Assembly: GCF_008629675.1 (NCBI RefSeq)
Contig: NZ_VWOX01000001.1
Location: 496,001-560,000, forward strand
From: Roseiconus nitratireducens
GTDB taxonomy: Bacteria; Planctomycetota; Planctomycetia; Pirellulales; Pirellulaceae
Reading direction: 5' to 3'
Length of the DNA: 64,000 nucleotides
The translations under genes were made by a program, and so were the position numbers. This document shows positions 25,666 to 35,026 of the stretch, in pieces. Each line of letters starts with the position of its first letter. The first letter of the stretch is position 1. The notes under the pieces are model-generated. The model did no database searches and had not been told where the DNA came from. It saw only the letters and a program-made list of their open reading frames with translations.

Positions 25666-28149
25666 TTAGAACACTCCCATCGCGACCAGGGAGTAGCGGA
25701 CGATCAGACCGGAGACCACGACGCTGACCATGCTCATCAGCTTGATCAGGATGTTCAAACTGGGGCCGCTCGTGTCTTTGAACGGGTCGCCGACCGTGTC
25801 GCCCACGACGGCTGCCTTGTGGGAATCGCTGCCCTTTCCACCGTACTGCCCCGACTCGATGTATTTCTTGGCGTTGTCCCAGGAACCGCCGCTATTGGAC
25901 ATGAACACGGCAAGGCAGAATCCGCTGGTCAGACAGCCGGCCAGCAGCCCAACGACGCCGCCGACACCGAGCAGCAAACCGACCAGGATCGGCAGCAACA
26001 ATCCCAGCAGGCTGGGGAGAATCATTTCGCGCTGGGCCGCTTTCGTGCTGATCGAAACCGGGCGGGCGTAGTCGGGTTTGACGCTGCCATCGAGGATCCC
26101 CGGGGTCTCGGTAAATTGTCGCCGCACTTCCAAGACCATTCCTTGGGCGGCGCGCCCCACCGACTTCATGGTCATCGCGCAAAACAGGAAGGTGCTCATC
26201 GCGCCCAGAAAGACGCCGACAAGGACTCGTGGATTCATCAGCGTCGCATCGTAGAACGTCAGGAAGTCACGCAGGGTTGCCCGGTCGATCGCGACCACGC
26301 TGGCGCCGGATGTTTCCAGAAGACCAAATCGAGACTCTTCGGACGGCCAGGTGAGTGCGGCGTCCAAACGTTCTCGATGGGGAATCTCTCGCCACCGGTT
26401 GATACCTTCCTCGGCGAGCGTCGGCGATTCCAAAACCAGAAAGACTTGGCTGGTGTCAGCGTCCCGACGAACGATGATGGTTTCGTTGATCTTGTAGTGG
26501 CCGTCGTCACTGACCGACGCGGCGACATCGGCGCCCCAGCGGACGAAGCCGTCACGCACGCCTTCGACATAGGCCGCCAGCAGGGCCAGGGCGGTCAGGG
26601 CTGCCGATCCGATTGCGAACCCTTTGCCGGTGGCGGCGGTCGTGTTGCCCAAGCTATCCAAGGCATCGGTTCGGTTGCGGACCGTTTCTTCCAGTCCCGC
26701 CATTTCCGCGTTGCCACCGGCGTTGTCGGCAATCGGTCCGTAGGCGTCGGTTGCCAGGGTGATTCCCAAAGTGCTCAGCATCCCCACGGCTGCGATCCCC
26801 ACTCCGTAAAGCCCCAGCGGAAAGAAGCTTTGGTCGTTGAAGTTCCCGCCGTTGGCAAAGCCGAAAGCCATCAGCATCGCGCCGCAAACGACCAGCACGG
26901 GTACCCAGGTGCTGTTCATGCCGTCGGCAATGCCGTTGATGATGATGGTTGCCGGCCCGGTTTCCGCCTGCTGGGCCAGGTCCTGCGTCGGTTTGAATTC
27001 ATCGCTGGTGGCGTACTCGGTCCATTTTCCGATCAGCCAACCGGCGCCCAAGCCCACGATGATGCTGATCGCCAAGCCGGGAAGCACGCCAAACAACATC
27101 GTTCCGGGGACTTTCGGCATCAGCAACGACGTCACGACGAACGCGGCAACGATGACCAGCAGCGCCGCCAAATTGATGCCCTTGGCCAATGCGTTCAGCA
27201 GCGCCTTCTGCGACAGTTCTTCGCCGGTTCGCACCGCGTAAATCCCGATGATCGACAGCAGAATGCCGGTGGCAGCGATCGCAAGTGGAAGCATCATCGC
27301 TTGCAGTTGAGCCTGGTAGGCCTGCATGCCGTCGGGAATCACCGACGGTGAGCTGAACGCCGCCACGCCCAACGCTGCTGCCGCCAGGATCGACCCACAG
27401 TAGGACTCGTACAGGTCGGCTCCCATCCCCGCGACATCACCCACGTTGTCGCCGACGTTGTCAGCAATCGTCGCGGGGTTGCGTGGCGAGTCCTCCTTCA
27501 TGCTCTGTTCGACCTTGCCCACGAGGTCCGCTCCCACGTCGGCCGCCTTGGTGAAAATGCCGCCGCCAACCCGGGCAAACAGCGCCTGGGCACTGGCTCC
27601 CATGCCAAACGACAGCATGGTCACTGAGATACTGGCCAGGTTGGGCGGTTCGGTCTGGCCGGTGAACATGGGAACCAGCCAGAACAGGATTGCAAACCAC
27701 AGGCAGATGTACAGCAGCCCCAGTCCGACAACCGTCAATCCCATCACGGCTCCGCTGCGGAAGGCGACCTGCAAGCCTTCGTTCAAAGACCGCTGGGCAC
27801 CCGCGGCGGTCCGGCTGCTCGCCTGCGTCGCGGTCTTCATCCCGAACCATCCGGCCAACCCGCTGAAGAACCCGCCGGTCAGGAAGGCGATCGGTGTGAA
27901 CGCGCTCAACAATTTGAACTGAAGCGAAGCCAGCGCCAGCAGTGCTGCGACGACCAGAAAGACGATCGTCACCCACGTGTATTGCTGTTTCAGGTAAGCG
28001 TCGGCGCCCTGGCGAACACTCGCGGCGATCTCACGCATCTCCGGCGTGCCTTCGTCCTGATTCATCATCTCCCGAAAGAATCGGTAGGCCCAAACCAGAG
28101 CAACCACCGAAGCCAACATCGCGAAGAGCCAAACGACCAAAACCAACAT
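25666..28149 (-). CDS. hppA: Membrane-bound pyrophosphatase (ion-pumping)
   Basis: This protein couples pyrophosphate hydrolysis to H+ or Na+ export across the membrane. The 827-residue protein has about 16 hydrophobic segments and the substrate site [20 protein letters not shown] and [23 protein letters not shown] (196-246), plus the second site [17 protein letters not shown] and the C-terminal [22 protein letters not shown]. The segment [14 protein letters not shown] (501-514) has Ala505 and Gly508 where K+-independent enzymes have Lys and Thr, so it should be K+-dependent. About 95 hydrophilic residues (541-635) are inserted between two membrane spans. AAGGA lies 8 bases before ATG 28149; a longer frame upstream is not family-like. 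Confidence 0.93.
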   Translation of the reverse strand: MLVLVVWLFAMLASVVALVWAYRFFREMMNQDEGTPEMREIAASVRQGADAYLKQQYTWVTIVFLVVAALLALASLQFKLLSAFTPIAFLTGGFFSGLAGWFGMKTATQASSRTAAGAQRSLNEGLQVAFRSGAVMGLTVVGLGLLYICLWFAILFWLVPMFTGQTEPPNLASISVTMLSFGMGASAQALFARVGGGIFTKAADVGADLVGKVEQSMKEDSPRNPATIADNVGDNVGDVAGMGADLYESYCGSILAAAALGVAAFSSPSVIPDGMQAYQAQLQAMMLPLAIAATGILLSIIGIYAVRTGEELSQKALLNALAKGINLAALLVIVAAFVVTSLLMPKVPGTMLFGVLPGLAISIIVGLGAGWLIGKWTEYATSDEFKPTQDLAQQAETGPATIIINGIADGMNSTWVPVLVVCGAMLMAFGFANGGNFNDQSFFPLGLYGVGIAAVGMLSTLGITLATDAYGPIADNAGGNAEMAGLEETVRNRTDALDSLGNTTAATGKGFAIGSAALTALALLAAYVEGVRDGFVRWGADVAASVSDDGHYKINETIIVRRDADTSQVFLVLESPTLAEEGINRWREIPHRERLDAALTWPSEESRFGLLETSGASVVAIDRATLRDFLTFYDATLMNPRVLVGVFLGAMSTFLFCAMTMKSVGRAAQGMVLEVRRQFTETPGILDGSVKPDYARPVSISTKAAQREMILPSLLGLLLPILVGLLLGVGGVVGLLAGCLTSGFCLAVFMSNSGGSWDNAKKYIESGQYGGKGSDSHKAAVVGDTVGDPFKDTSGPSLNILIKLMSMVSVVVSGLIVRYSLVAMGVF

Positions 28150-28674
28150 CGCTCCAATCCTTAAACCGTGGTGAGAAACTTTCGTCGCACAGGCAAGATG
28201 AATCCGATCAGGCGGAACAAACCGGTGCCCTCCGGTCCGGTCTCCCGTCTGCGATTCCCCAAACGCATCCGGCACCTCTGATTCAACGGTCGCGTCAGCA
28301 CCGCTCCGGGCAGAAAACCTTCCGAAGGGGAGAATACCTTCCCGACCGGGACGATGATACAGCAATCGGCGCCCGTGGTGGGCGGCGGACGTTTGGGCTG
28401 CAGGATTGGTGAGGGCGTCGTCCGCGGATCGGTTGCCACGCGTCGGCGTGGTCTTGGCCAGATCGGAGCGCCCACGGCGTGGCACAGAATCTGCCCCATG
28501 TGTTGCAAAGAGATTGTCAGCGGACGCTGCGCCGTTCCCAGATCATCGGTGAGTTCTGCTCTTCGGTGAATTCTGCCGGCGGGCCGGCAGTCAACTGCCA
28601 AGGGCTGACAGCTCCAAGCACGGTCAATCGGAGCACCGTGAAATCAAGCTTCCTTCCTTTTAACGGAGACCGTC
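28150..28674. other. Divergent intergenic region, 525 bp
   Basis: Lies between minus-strand hppA and the plus-strand 39-codon membrane gene. Open frames here are extensions of hppA or noise. I could not see a riboswitch, hairpin with T-run, or clear promoter; its length would allow a leader RNA. Confidence 0.4.
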
Positions 28675-28794
28675 GTGGTTCAAACGTTTCCTGGCCCCTT
28701 TGAATTGGCCCTGGTCGGATTGCTCGCGTTATTGGTGGTCGCAGTGCTGAGTGCTGCAATCGTTCTGATCTTTCGAAAGTCCAATCATCGTTAG
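28675..28794 (+). CDS. 39-residue single-span membrane protein
   Basis: A GTG at 28675, with GGAG 6 bases upstream, opens a 39-codon frame ending in TAG (28792-28794). The peptide begins MVQTFPGPFELALVGLLALL, continues as one hydrophobic helix (about 11-32) and ends in a short basic tail FRKSNHR, so the C-terminus should be in the cytoplasm. It has no cysteine and no domain I know; TatA-like proteins share a 'GPFEL' type opening but carry an amphipathic helix that is lacking here. It stands alone between divergent hppA and a hydrolase. Both the ribosome-binding site and the clean membrane topology argue that it is real. Confidence 0.55.
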   Translation: MVQTFPGPFELALVGLLALLVVAVLSAAIVLIFRKSNHR

Positions 28795-28943
28795 CTGGAC
28801 AGCGTCCGTTGGAAGTCGCTACGCTCGCCAGAGGATGGAGATTACTGGGTTGCCACGGTCTGGCGACGATGGATCCATCGAATTCGTGACAAACCAACAT
28901 TCCGCTTCCCGCATCCAAACCGCAACTCGGGCGACATCAGCCG

Positions 28944-29789
28944 GTGAAATCATTTTCGACCAAAGCGTATCGTGTGAAGTTCCCGGGCGGCCTGCCGGGC
29001 ATGGAGTTGACCGGAATCGTGGATCGTCCGGATCCCGACGACGGCGGTGCGGACGGATGTCCCGTGGCCGTGTTTTCGCACTGCTTTACCTGCAACAAGG
29101 ATTTGAAAGCGACGGTTCGGATCAGTCGTGCACTCGCCAAACTTGGTGTTGCGGTGCTGCGTTTTGACATGATGGGGCTTGGCGGTAGCGGTGGCAACTT
29201 TTCGGAATCGAATTTCACCACCAATCTCGCGGACCTGGCGGCCGCGATTCGTTTCGCCGATCAGGAGTTGGGGCCCGTCACCGCGCTGCTGGGACACAGC
29301 TTTGGTGGCATTGCTTCCTTGGTGACCGCATCCCACGCGACCGACGCCGACGCGGCTCCCCTGCAGAAGCTGGGGTTTGTGGCGACCTTGGCGGCTCCCA
29401 GTGACACGCGTCACTTGGCGACGTTGCTGGCACGCATGTCGCCGCAGATCGAATCCGACGGTGTGGGGACCGTGACGATCGGCGGGATCACTTGGAAGAT
29501 TCGCCGACAGATGCTGGAAGATTTTCGAAAACACGATGTGACGAAGTCGATGGCGCAGGTCACTTGCCCGGTCCTGCTGTTGCATTCTCCGGTGGACGAG
29601 ACGGTCGGCTACGAACACGCCTTGCGTTTGATGTCGTTGATCCAGACCCCTCCCGGGGACCCGGCGGAACCCGTGCGACCGGTCAGTCTGGTCACGTTGG
29701 CGGACGCGGATCATCTGTTGGCCAAAAATTCCCGGGACTTGCAATTCGTTTCCCGATTGCTGGCCATCTGGTGCCACCGCCACCATTGA
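28944..29789 (+). CDS. Alpha/beta hydrolase
   Basis: The 281-residue product has the alpha/beta-hydrolase triad: Ser119 in LLGHSFGG, Asp218 in LHSPVDETV and His257 in ADADHLL. The opening FSHCFTCNKDLKATVRISRALAKLG and FDMMGLGGSGGNFSESNF match the hydrolase half of the bacterial 'alpha/beta hydrolase plus OsmC' proteins; the OsmC half is absent here. The substrate is likely a small ester, lipid or thioester; nothing narrows it. No signal peptide is present, so it is cytoplasmic. A GTG start (28944) gives the family-like N-terminus. Nearest genes are on the same strand but over 200 bases away, so it is probably monocistronic. Confidence 0.85.
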   Translation: MKSFSTKAYRVKFPGGLPGMELTGIVDRPDPDDGGADGCPVAVFSHCFTCNKDLKATVRISRALAKLGVAVLRFDMMGLGGSGGNFSESNFTTNLADLAAAIRFADQELGPVTALLGHSFGGIASLVTASHATDADAAPLQKLGFVATLAAPSDTRHLATLLARMSPQIESDGVGTVTIGGITWKIRRQMLEDFRKHDVTKSMAQVTCPVLLLHSPVDETVGYEHALRLMSLIQTPPGDPAEPVRPVSLVTLADADHLLAKNSRDLQFVSRLLAIWCHRHH

Positions 29790-30013
29790 TCGACGTGTCG
29801 TCGTTCGCAACGCGAAAGTAGCCGCGTCCCGGCCATCACGCTGCAAGCATTCACTTTGCCAAATCCGCTGCGGTGAACAATCAGCCAAAGGAAGAAGCGG
29901 ATGGCTGTTTCCGCCGACGATCCCGAGCGATTAAAATGAAGGATCCCGCCTGCCGGGCGTTTCTGCTTGCGTTCCCGGTGTGATTCTCCCTCCTGCTCCG
30001 TTCAGCACTTCCA

Positions 30014-33000
30014 ATGCCACGATTTCTGATTGCCTGGATTCTGGCCGTCGGGACGGTCGCCAGCGTTTCGGCTGCCGGACTCTCACCGCAGGAAAAGTTC
30101 TTCGAACGCGAGGTTCGTCCGCTGCTGATCGAACGTTGTCATGAGTGTCACGGCGATTCGCTTCAGGAGTCGGATTTGCGATTGGATTCGCTCGAAGCGG
30201 TGTTGCAGGGCGGCATCAGTGGTCCGGCTGCGATCGCGGGTAACGTCGACGAAAGCTTGCTGCTCCGCGCGGTTTTGGGCAAGGGCGTCGAGCAGATGCC
30301 GCCCGACGAGCCACTGGAGGCTGAGCAGATTGCCGTGCTGCGGCGTTGGATACGGATGGGGATGCCCTGGACTCCCAAGAACGATGCCACGGACCGGTCG
30401 GGAATGAAACCCGAGATTGCGTTGGGGGATCAGGAAGCGATCGGCCGTGCCGCGAAAAACCACTGGGCGTTTCAGCCGGTAGCGGATGTCGCCCCGCCCA
30501 CACCCGTCCCACCGCCGGACGGGACGTTCGCGTCCTGGGGACGCAATCCGATCGATGCGTTCATCTGGCGCAAGCTGCAGCAGCATCGGCTGCACCCCAG
30601 CCGGCCGGCGGACCGGGCGACGTTGTTGCGTCGGTTGTCCTTTGACATTGTCGGACTGCCTCCGACGGCCGACGAAATCGATTACTTCCGCGAGGATTCC
30701 CGTCCCGATTCGGTTGTCGTTGCCGAGGCCATTGAGCGGTTGTTGGCAAGTGAGCACTATGGCGAACGCTGGGCCCGGTACTGGTTGGACGTCGCCCGGT
30801 ACGCCGATACCCGGGACTGGCAGGCCCAGGCGGATCTTCGTTACCCGTTCGCCTATACCTACCGCGATTACGTCATTCGCAGTTTGAATGACGACAAACC
30901 GTACGATCAATTCATTCGTGAACAGATCGCCGCCGACTTTTTTACCGACGACCCGGACGCGCCGGAGCTTGCTGCGTTGGGATTCTTGACGGTTGGGCCA
31001 CGGTTTCGAAACAACCGGTTGGAGCAGGCGGCGGACAAGATCGATGTGGTGTGTCGCGGCGTGATGGGGCTGACGGTCGCGTGCGCGCGATGTCACGATC
31101 ACAAGTACGATCCGGTTCCGATTGAAGACTACTATTCGCTGTACGGCGTTTTTGCCAGCAGCGAGATTCCGGACAAGCTGCCACAGCTCCGCGACGACCA
31201 ATTTGATCGGAAACTGCGGGCCGAATTCCAGCAAGCGTTGTCCGCGAAGAAGCAAGAGCTGGCGGACTATCAACAGCAACTTCGTCGCGAAGCGGTCGAG
31301 ACGTTGACTTCGGATCTGCCAATCTACTTGGAAGGTTTTTACCGTTTGAGCGTCGCCAAGAGTCAGCAGGTTCGCGGAGTGATCGACAAGCTGGAACTTT
31401 CTGAAACGGCGATCACGCCGCTGGATCGGACACTCAGTCGGCGTTTGCGAGATCGAAGCGATCAAACACATCCGGTGCTTGGCCCCTGGCAACAGGCGTT
31501 GTCGGTCGACGAAAAGGTCTTCAAGAAGTCAATCGACCGGTGGCTCCGCGAGTGGCAATCCGGAGATCAGGTCTTGCCGATCGTGGCACAACATTTGTCC
31601 GCCGACGCACCCGACAGTCGCCACGCATTGGTGCAATCCTACGCGAAGCTGTTCGAACAGGCTTTGTCGGCCTGGCAGGAGTGGAAACAGGAGCAACCCA
31701 ATGGGCAACGGCTTCCCGATGATCAACTGGAGCAGGTGCGTCAGGTCTTGATGGCGGAAGATGGTGGCTGGTTTGATCTGGATGTCGACGAAGTCACGGC
31801 GGCGTCTCGGCTGTTCGGCAAAGGCCGAAAGATTTTGGGGGACTTCGAAAAGGCGATCACCGAAGTCAAAGCGAATCACCCCGGGTCGCCTCCGCGCGCC
31901 ATGGTGATCGAAGACGCCGAGCAGATCGTCAATCCGTTTGTGTTGCTGCGTGGCGAGCCGAACCGCAGGGGAGATCGCGTGCCGCGTCAGTTTCCGGCCA
32001 TTTTGGCTGGCGACGATCGGGCCCCGTTTGTCGACGGCAGCGGACGCCGCGAACTGGCCGAGGCGATGACAGCGCCGGACAATCCGCTGACGTCGCGGGT
32101 GATCGTCAACCGCGTCTGGGCACGCTACTTCGGCCGCGGATTGGCGACATCCCTTGACGACTTCGGGCTCCGCAGTGACCCGCCGACCCACCCCGAATTG
32201 TTGGACTTTCTGGCGTCACAATTTGTGGAGAACGGTTGGTCACTGAAATGGCTGCACCGCATGATCACGACCAGTCAAACGTACGCACAATCCAGCCAGA
32301 TGCGGCAACCCGCCTTCGCAGCGGATCCTGAGAATCAATGGTTTTGGAGACAAAACCGACGCCGGCTGGATTTCGAAGCGATGCGGGACTCGATGTTAGC
32401 GGTCAGCGGTCAACTGGACCCACAGTTGGGCGGTCGCAGCGTGCATCTGAGTGAGCAGCCCTTCACGCGTCGCCGGACCGTCTACGCCTACGTTGATCGG
32501 GTCGAAATGGATCCGATTCTGCGGACGTTTGATTTTGCTTCGCCGACTTCCTCGGCCGCTTCGCGGGCGGAGACCACGATTCCGCAGCAGGCTTTGTTCA
32601 GCATGAATCATCCCTTCGTTGCCCAAATGGCTCGGGGGATTGCCGAGCAAGTTGCTGCGGCAGAGAGGTCCCTGCCAGGAGATCAAGTTTCCCAGGGAGA
32701 GACCGGTGCCACGTCGCGACAAGTGATCGGACTTTACCGACAGGTGTTCGGACGCCAGCCGAGTGCCACCGAACAACAGCTGGCTGAAGCTTACCTTCGG
32801 CAAGCCGCGTCCGAACCGCAGTCGGTCAATCAGACCTGGTCCTACGGTTGGGGCGCCGCGGCGAGCGACGACGGAACCGATCCGACCTTGCATCCGTTGC
32901 CGTTTTGGACTGGAAAGGCGTACCAGCCCAGCGAAGCGTTTCCGGATCCGGTGCACCGTCACGCGCGGCTCACGGCCGCCGGCGGACATCCCGGCATTGA

Positions 33001-33409
33001 TGAACAGCATGCCGTGATTCGACGATGGCGCGCCCCCGCCGACGGAATCGTGCGAGTCACCGGGTCGTTGCGTCACAGTCGCGAAAACGGTGACGGCGTG
33101 ACGGCGGTCGTGCGCCACCAGTCGCAAGACAAGCGGTTTCACGCCCAGAACCGTGAAATCAAAACCGTTGTGCCGCCGATCCAGGTGCAAAAGGGGCAGG
33201 TGATCGATCTGGCCGTCGCACCCGGCCCGACCACGACCGCGGACGCATTTATCTGGCAGGCGGTGATCCTGGGAATCGGCGGCGACCTGGCGGGTCAGCG
33301 TTGGGAATCGCAACAGGACTTCGGTCCACCGCCACCGCCGCCGCTGGAGCCACTGGCGCAACTTGCCCAGGCACTGCTGTTGACCAATGAATTCCTGTTT
33401 GTGGACTGA
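30014..33409 (+). CDS. DUF1549/DUF1553 (PSD1) exported cytochrome-like protein
   Basis: This 1131-residue protein belongs to the planctomycete family with an N-terminal PSCyt1 domain, DUF1549 and DUF1553. It has a signal peptide (1-21), a CHECH motif (42-46, haem-type CxxCH), DUF1549 from about 180 to 390 with a second CxxCH (C357-A-R-C-H361) followed by DHKYDPVP, and DUF1553 from about 677 to 930 (NPLTSRVIVNRVWARYFGRGL, then DFGLRSDPPTHPELL). The C-terminal 180 residues hold an extra beta-rich region of unknown role. Function is not established; it is thought to be exported electron transfer or polysaccharide-related. It is paired 22 bases from a DUF1501 gene, a conserved arrangement in this phylum. 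Confidence 0.92.
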   Translation: MPRFLIAWILAVGTVASVSAAGLSPQEKFFEREVRPLLIERCHECHGDSLQESDLRLDSLEAVLQGGISGPAAIAGNVDESLLLRAVLGKGVEQMPPDEPLEAEQIAVLRRWIRMGMPWTPKNDATDRSGMKPEIALGDQEAIGRAAKNHWAFQPVADVAPPTPVPPPDGTFASWGRNPIDAFIWRKLQQHRLHPSRPADRATLLRRLSFDIVGLPPTADEIDYFREDSRPDSVVVAEAIERLLASEHYGERWARYWLDVARYADTRDWQAQADLRYPFAYTYRDYVIRSLNDDKPYDQFIREQIAADFFTDDPDAPELAALGFLTVGPRFRNNRLEQAADKIDVVCRGVMGLTVACARCHDHKYDPVPIEDYYSLYGVFASSEIPDKLPQLRDDQFDRKLRAEFQQALSAKKQELADYQQQLRREAVETLTSDLPIYLEGFYRLSVAKSQQVRGVIDKLELSETAITPLDRTLSRRLRDRSDQTHPVLGPWQQALSVDEKVFKKSIDRWLREWQSGDQVLPIVAQHLSADAPDSRHALVQSYAKLFEQALSAWQEWKQEQPNGQRLPDDQLEQVRQVLMAEDGGWFDLDVDEVTAASRLFGKGRKILGDFEKAITEVKANHPGSPPRAMVIEDAEQIVNPFVLLRGEPNRRGDRVPRQFPAILAGDDRAPFVDGSGRRELAEAMTAPDNPLTSRVIVNRVWARYFGRGLATSLDDFGLRSDPPTHPELLDFLASQFVENGWSLKWLHRMITTSQTYAQSSQMRQPAFAADPENQWFWRQNRRRLDFEAMRDSMLAVSGQLDPQLGGRSVHLSEQPFTRRRTVYAYVDRVEMDPILRTFDFASPTSSAASRAETTIPQQALFSMNHPFVAQMARGIAEQVAAAERSLPGDQVSQGETGATSRQVIGLYRQVFGRQPSATEQQLAEAYLRQAASEPQSVNQTWSYGWGAAASDDGTDPTLHPLPFWTGKAYQPSEAFPDPVHRHARLTAAGGHPGIDEQHAVIRRWRAPADGIVRVTGSLRHSRENGDGVTAVVRHQSQDKRFHAQNREIKTVVPPIQVQKGQVIDLAVAPGPTTTADAFIWQAVILGIGGDLAGQRWESQQDFGPPPPPPLEPLAQLAQALLLTNEFLFVD

Positions 33410-33431
33410 TTCCCCTTTGGCTTGAAATCTG

Positions 33432-34838
33432 ATGAATCAACGACCGCACCTGATGTCGATCGATCGTCGCCAACTGCTGCGACAAAGCGGAATGGGAATC
33501 GGGATGCTGGCCCTTTCCGGTCTGCTGAACGACGAGCGTTGCGAAGCAGCGTACTCGCAGGCAGCCAAGGAGCCGCATTTCCCGGGGCGTGCCAAGCGTG
33601 TCATTCACCTGTTCGCCAACGGTGGCCCCAGCCAGATCGATTCGTTCGATCCCAAACCGGCATTGAAGAAGTTCGCCGGCAAGACATTGGATCCGAAGCT
33701 GGCGCGGGACAAACGCCTGGGGGGCGTGGCGCGCCCGTCGTCCTTCAAGTTTCAGCGTCATGGTGAATCCGGGCTGCAGGTCAGCGAGCTGTTCCCGAAC
33801 ATCGCCCAGCACGTCGACAAGCTTTGTGTGATCCGTTCGATGGTCAGCGACGTCCCGAACCACGAACCGGGGCTGATGATGATGAATTGTGGCGACATCG
33901 TTCGCCCACGACCCAGCGTCGGATCCTGGACCCTGTACGGGTTGGGCACGGAGAATCAGTCGCTGCCAGGATTCATCGTGATGTGCCCCAAAGGCTTGCC
34001 CACGGCAGCGACCGCCAACTGGCGGAGCGCTTTCCTGCCAGGCATCTTTCAGGGGACGCACGTCGATACGCAGTACACCGATCCGGAGGAGTTGATCGCC
34101 AATATCGGCAACGATTTTCTGGTCGGGGATCGCCAGAAACGGCAGCTGGATCTGATCCAGGATCTGAACCAGTTGCACTTGGATCAACGCGGCGAGGACC
34201 AGGCGTTGTCGGCGCGAATTGAGTCGCTGGAACTTGCGTTTCGCATGCAGGGAGAATCACGCGACGCATTTGACCTGTCGGACGAGCCGAAACACATTCG
34301 CGACCTGTACGGCGACACGCTGCAGGGGCGGCAAATGTTGATCGCACGGCGATTGTCTCAACGCGGCGTGCGCTACGTCCAGGTGTATCACGGAGCGGGC
34401 CAGCCGTGGGACTCGCACGCGGCCCTGGATCGCAATCATCGTCGCCTGGCCGGCGAGTGTGACCAGCCGATCGCGGCGCTGCTTGCCGACCTGGAACAGC
34501 AGGGACTGCTGGATGAGACGCTGGTCATCTGGGGCGGCGAAATGGGGCGGACGCCGACGGTCCAGTTACCGGTCAATGCCAACACCGGTCGGGACCACCA
34601 CGTCGACGGATTCACGATCTGGATGGCGGGTGGCGGAGTCCGCGGCGGGATGGCCTACGGGGAGACCGACGAAGTCGGATTGGAGGCCGTCCAAAATCGC
34701 ATGCACGTTCACGACTTGCACGCCACGATCCTGCACCTGCTGGGATTCGATCACACGCGTTTGACCTATCGCTACGCCGGTCGCGATTTTCGTCTGACCG
34801 ACGTGCACGGCAACGTCGTCAAAGACATCCTGGCCTGA
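33432..34838 (+). CDS. DUF1501 (sulfatase-like) Tat-exported protein
   Basis: The 468-residue protein begins with a twin-arginine signal (DRRQLLRQSGMGIGML, 11-26). The DUF1501 core belongs to the alkaline phosphatase/sulfatase superfamily: LFANGGPSQIDSFDPKP (about 59-75), FPNIAQHVDKLCVIRSM, the metal-binding end WGGEMGRTP, GRDHHVDGFTIWMAGGGVRGG and YGETDEVG. It lacks a CxPSR formylglycine motif, as usual for DUF1501. It follows the DUF1549/DUF1553 gene by 22 bases and is almost certainly in the same operon; the two families co-occur in planctomycetes with an unknown joint function in the exported compartment. Confidence 0.92.
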   Translation: MNQRPHLMSIDRRQLLRQSGMGIGMLALSGLLNDERCEAAYSQAAKEPHFPGRAKRVIHLFANGGPSQIDSFDPKPALKKFAGKTLDPKLARDKRLGGVARPSSFKFQRHGESGLQVSELFPNIAQHVDKLCVIRSMVSDVPNHEPGLMMMNCGDIVRPRPSVGSWTLYGLGTENQSLPGFIVMCPKGLPTAATANWRSAFLPGIFQGTHVDTQYTDPEELIANIGNDFLVGDRQKRQLDLIQDLNQLHLDQRGEDQALSARIESLELAFRMQGESRDAFDLSDEPKHIRDLYGDTLQGRQMLIARRLSQRGVRYVQVYHGAGQPWDSHAALDRNHRRLAGECDQPIAALLADLEQQGLLDETLVIWGGEMGRTPTVQLPVNANTGRDHHVDGFTIWMAGGGVRGGMAYGETDEVGLEAVQNRMHVHDLHATILHLLGFDHTRLTYRYAGRDFRLTDVHGNVVKDILA

Positions 34839-34957
34839 TCAACACTGCCTCCCGGTCAACACTGCCTCCCGGTCAACACTGCCTCCCGGTCAACACTGCC
34901 TGCCAGTGAGCACCGCGTTCCGGTCAGCACTGCCTGCCAGGCAACACCGTGTGCCAG
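34839..34957 (+). repeat. Degenerate 17-bp tandem repeat
   Basis: About seven units of 17 bp start directly after the DUF1501 stop. The first three are identical (34839, 34856, 34873; TCAACACTGCCTCCCGG), followed by drifting copies at 34890, 34907, 34924 and 34941. The decay from left to right suggests expansion from the left end. No spacers, so this is not a CRISPR array. Confidence 0.9.
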
Positions 34958-35026
34958 GCTCACGAGACGGCATCCGCCGTTCGACGATGACCGGTCCGCC
35001 ACCGCCGAACGCGCGACGAAACCGGA

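Noticed and set aside
25573..27351. 592-codon open frame on the plus strand opposite hppA
   Set aside because: It lies fully antisense to a membrane pyrophosphatase with every family motif; high GC at third codon positions keeps the opposite frame open. His/Gln/Arg-rich, no domain.
28150..28485. 112-codon upstream extension of hppA
   Set aside because: Arg/Gly/Pro-rich, not hydrophobic; the ATG at 28149 has AAGGA upstream and begins the first membrane span.
34839..34957. Possible CRISPR array
   Set aside because: Units of 17 bp abut each other without spacers and no cas genes exist in the window.
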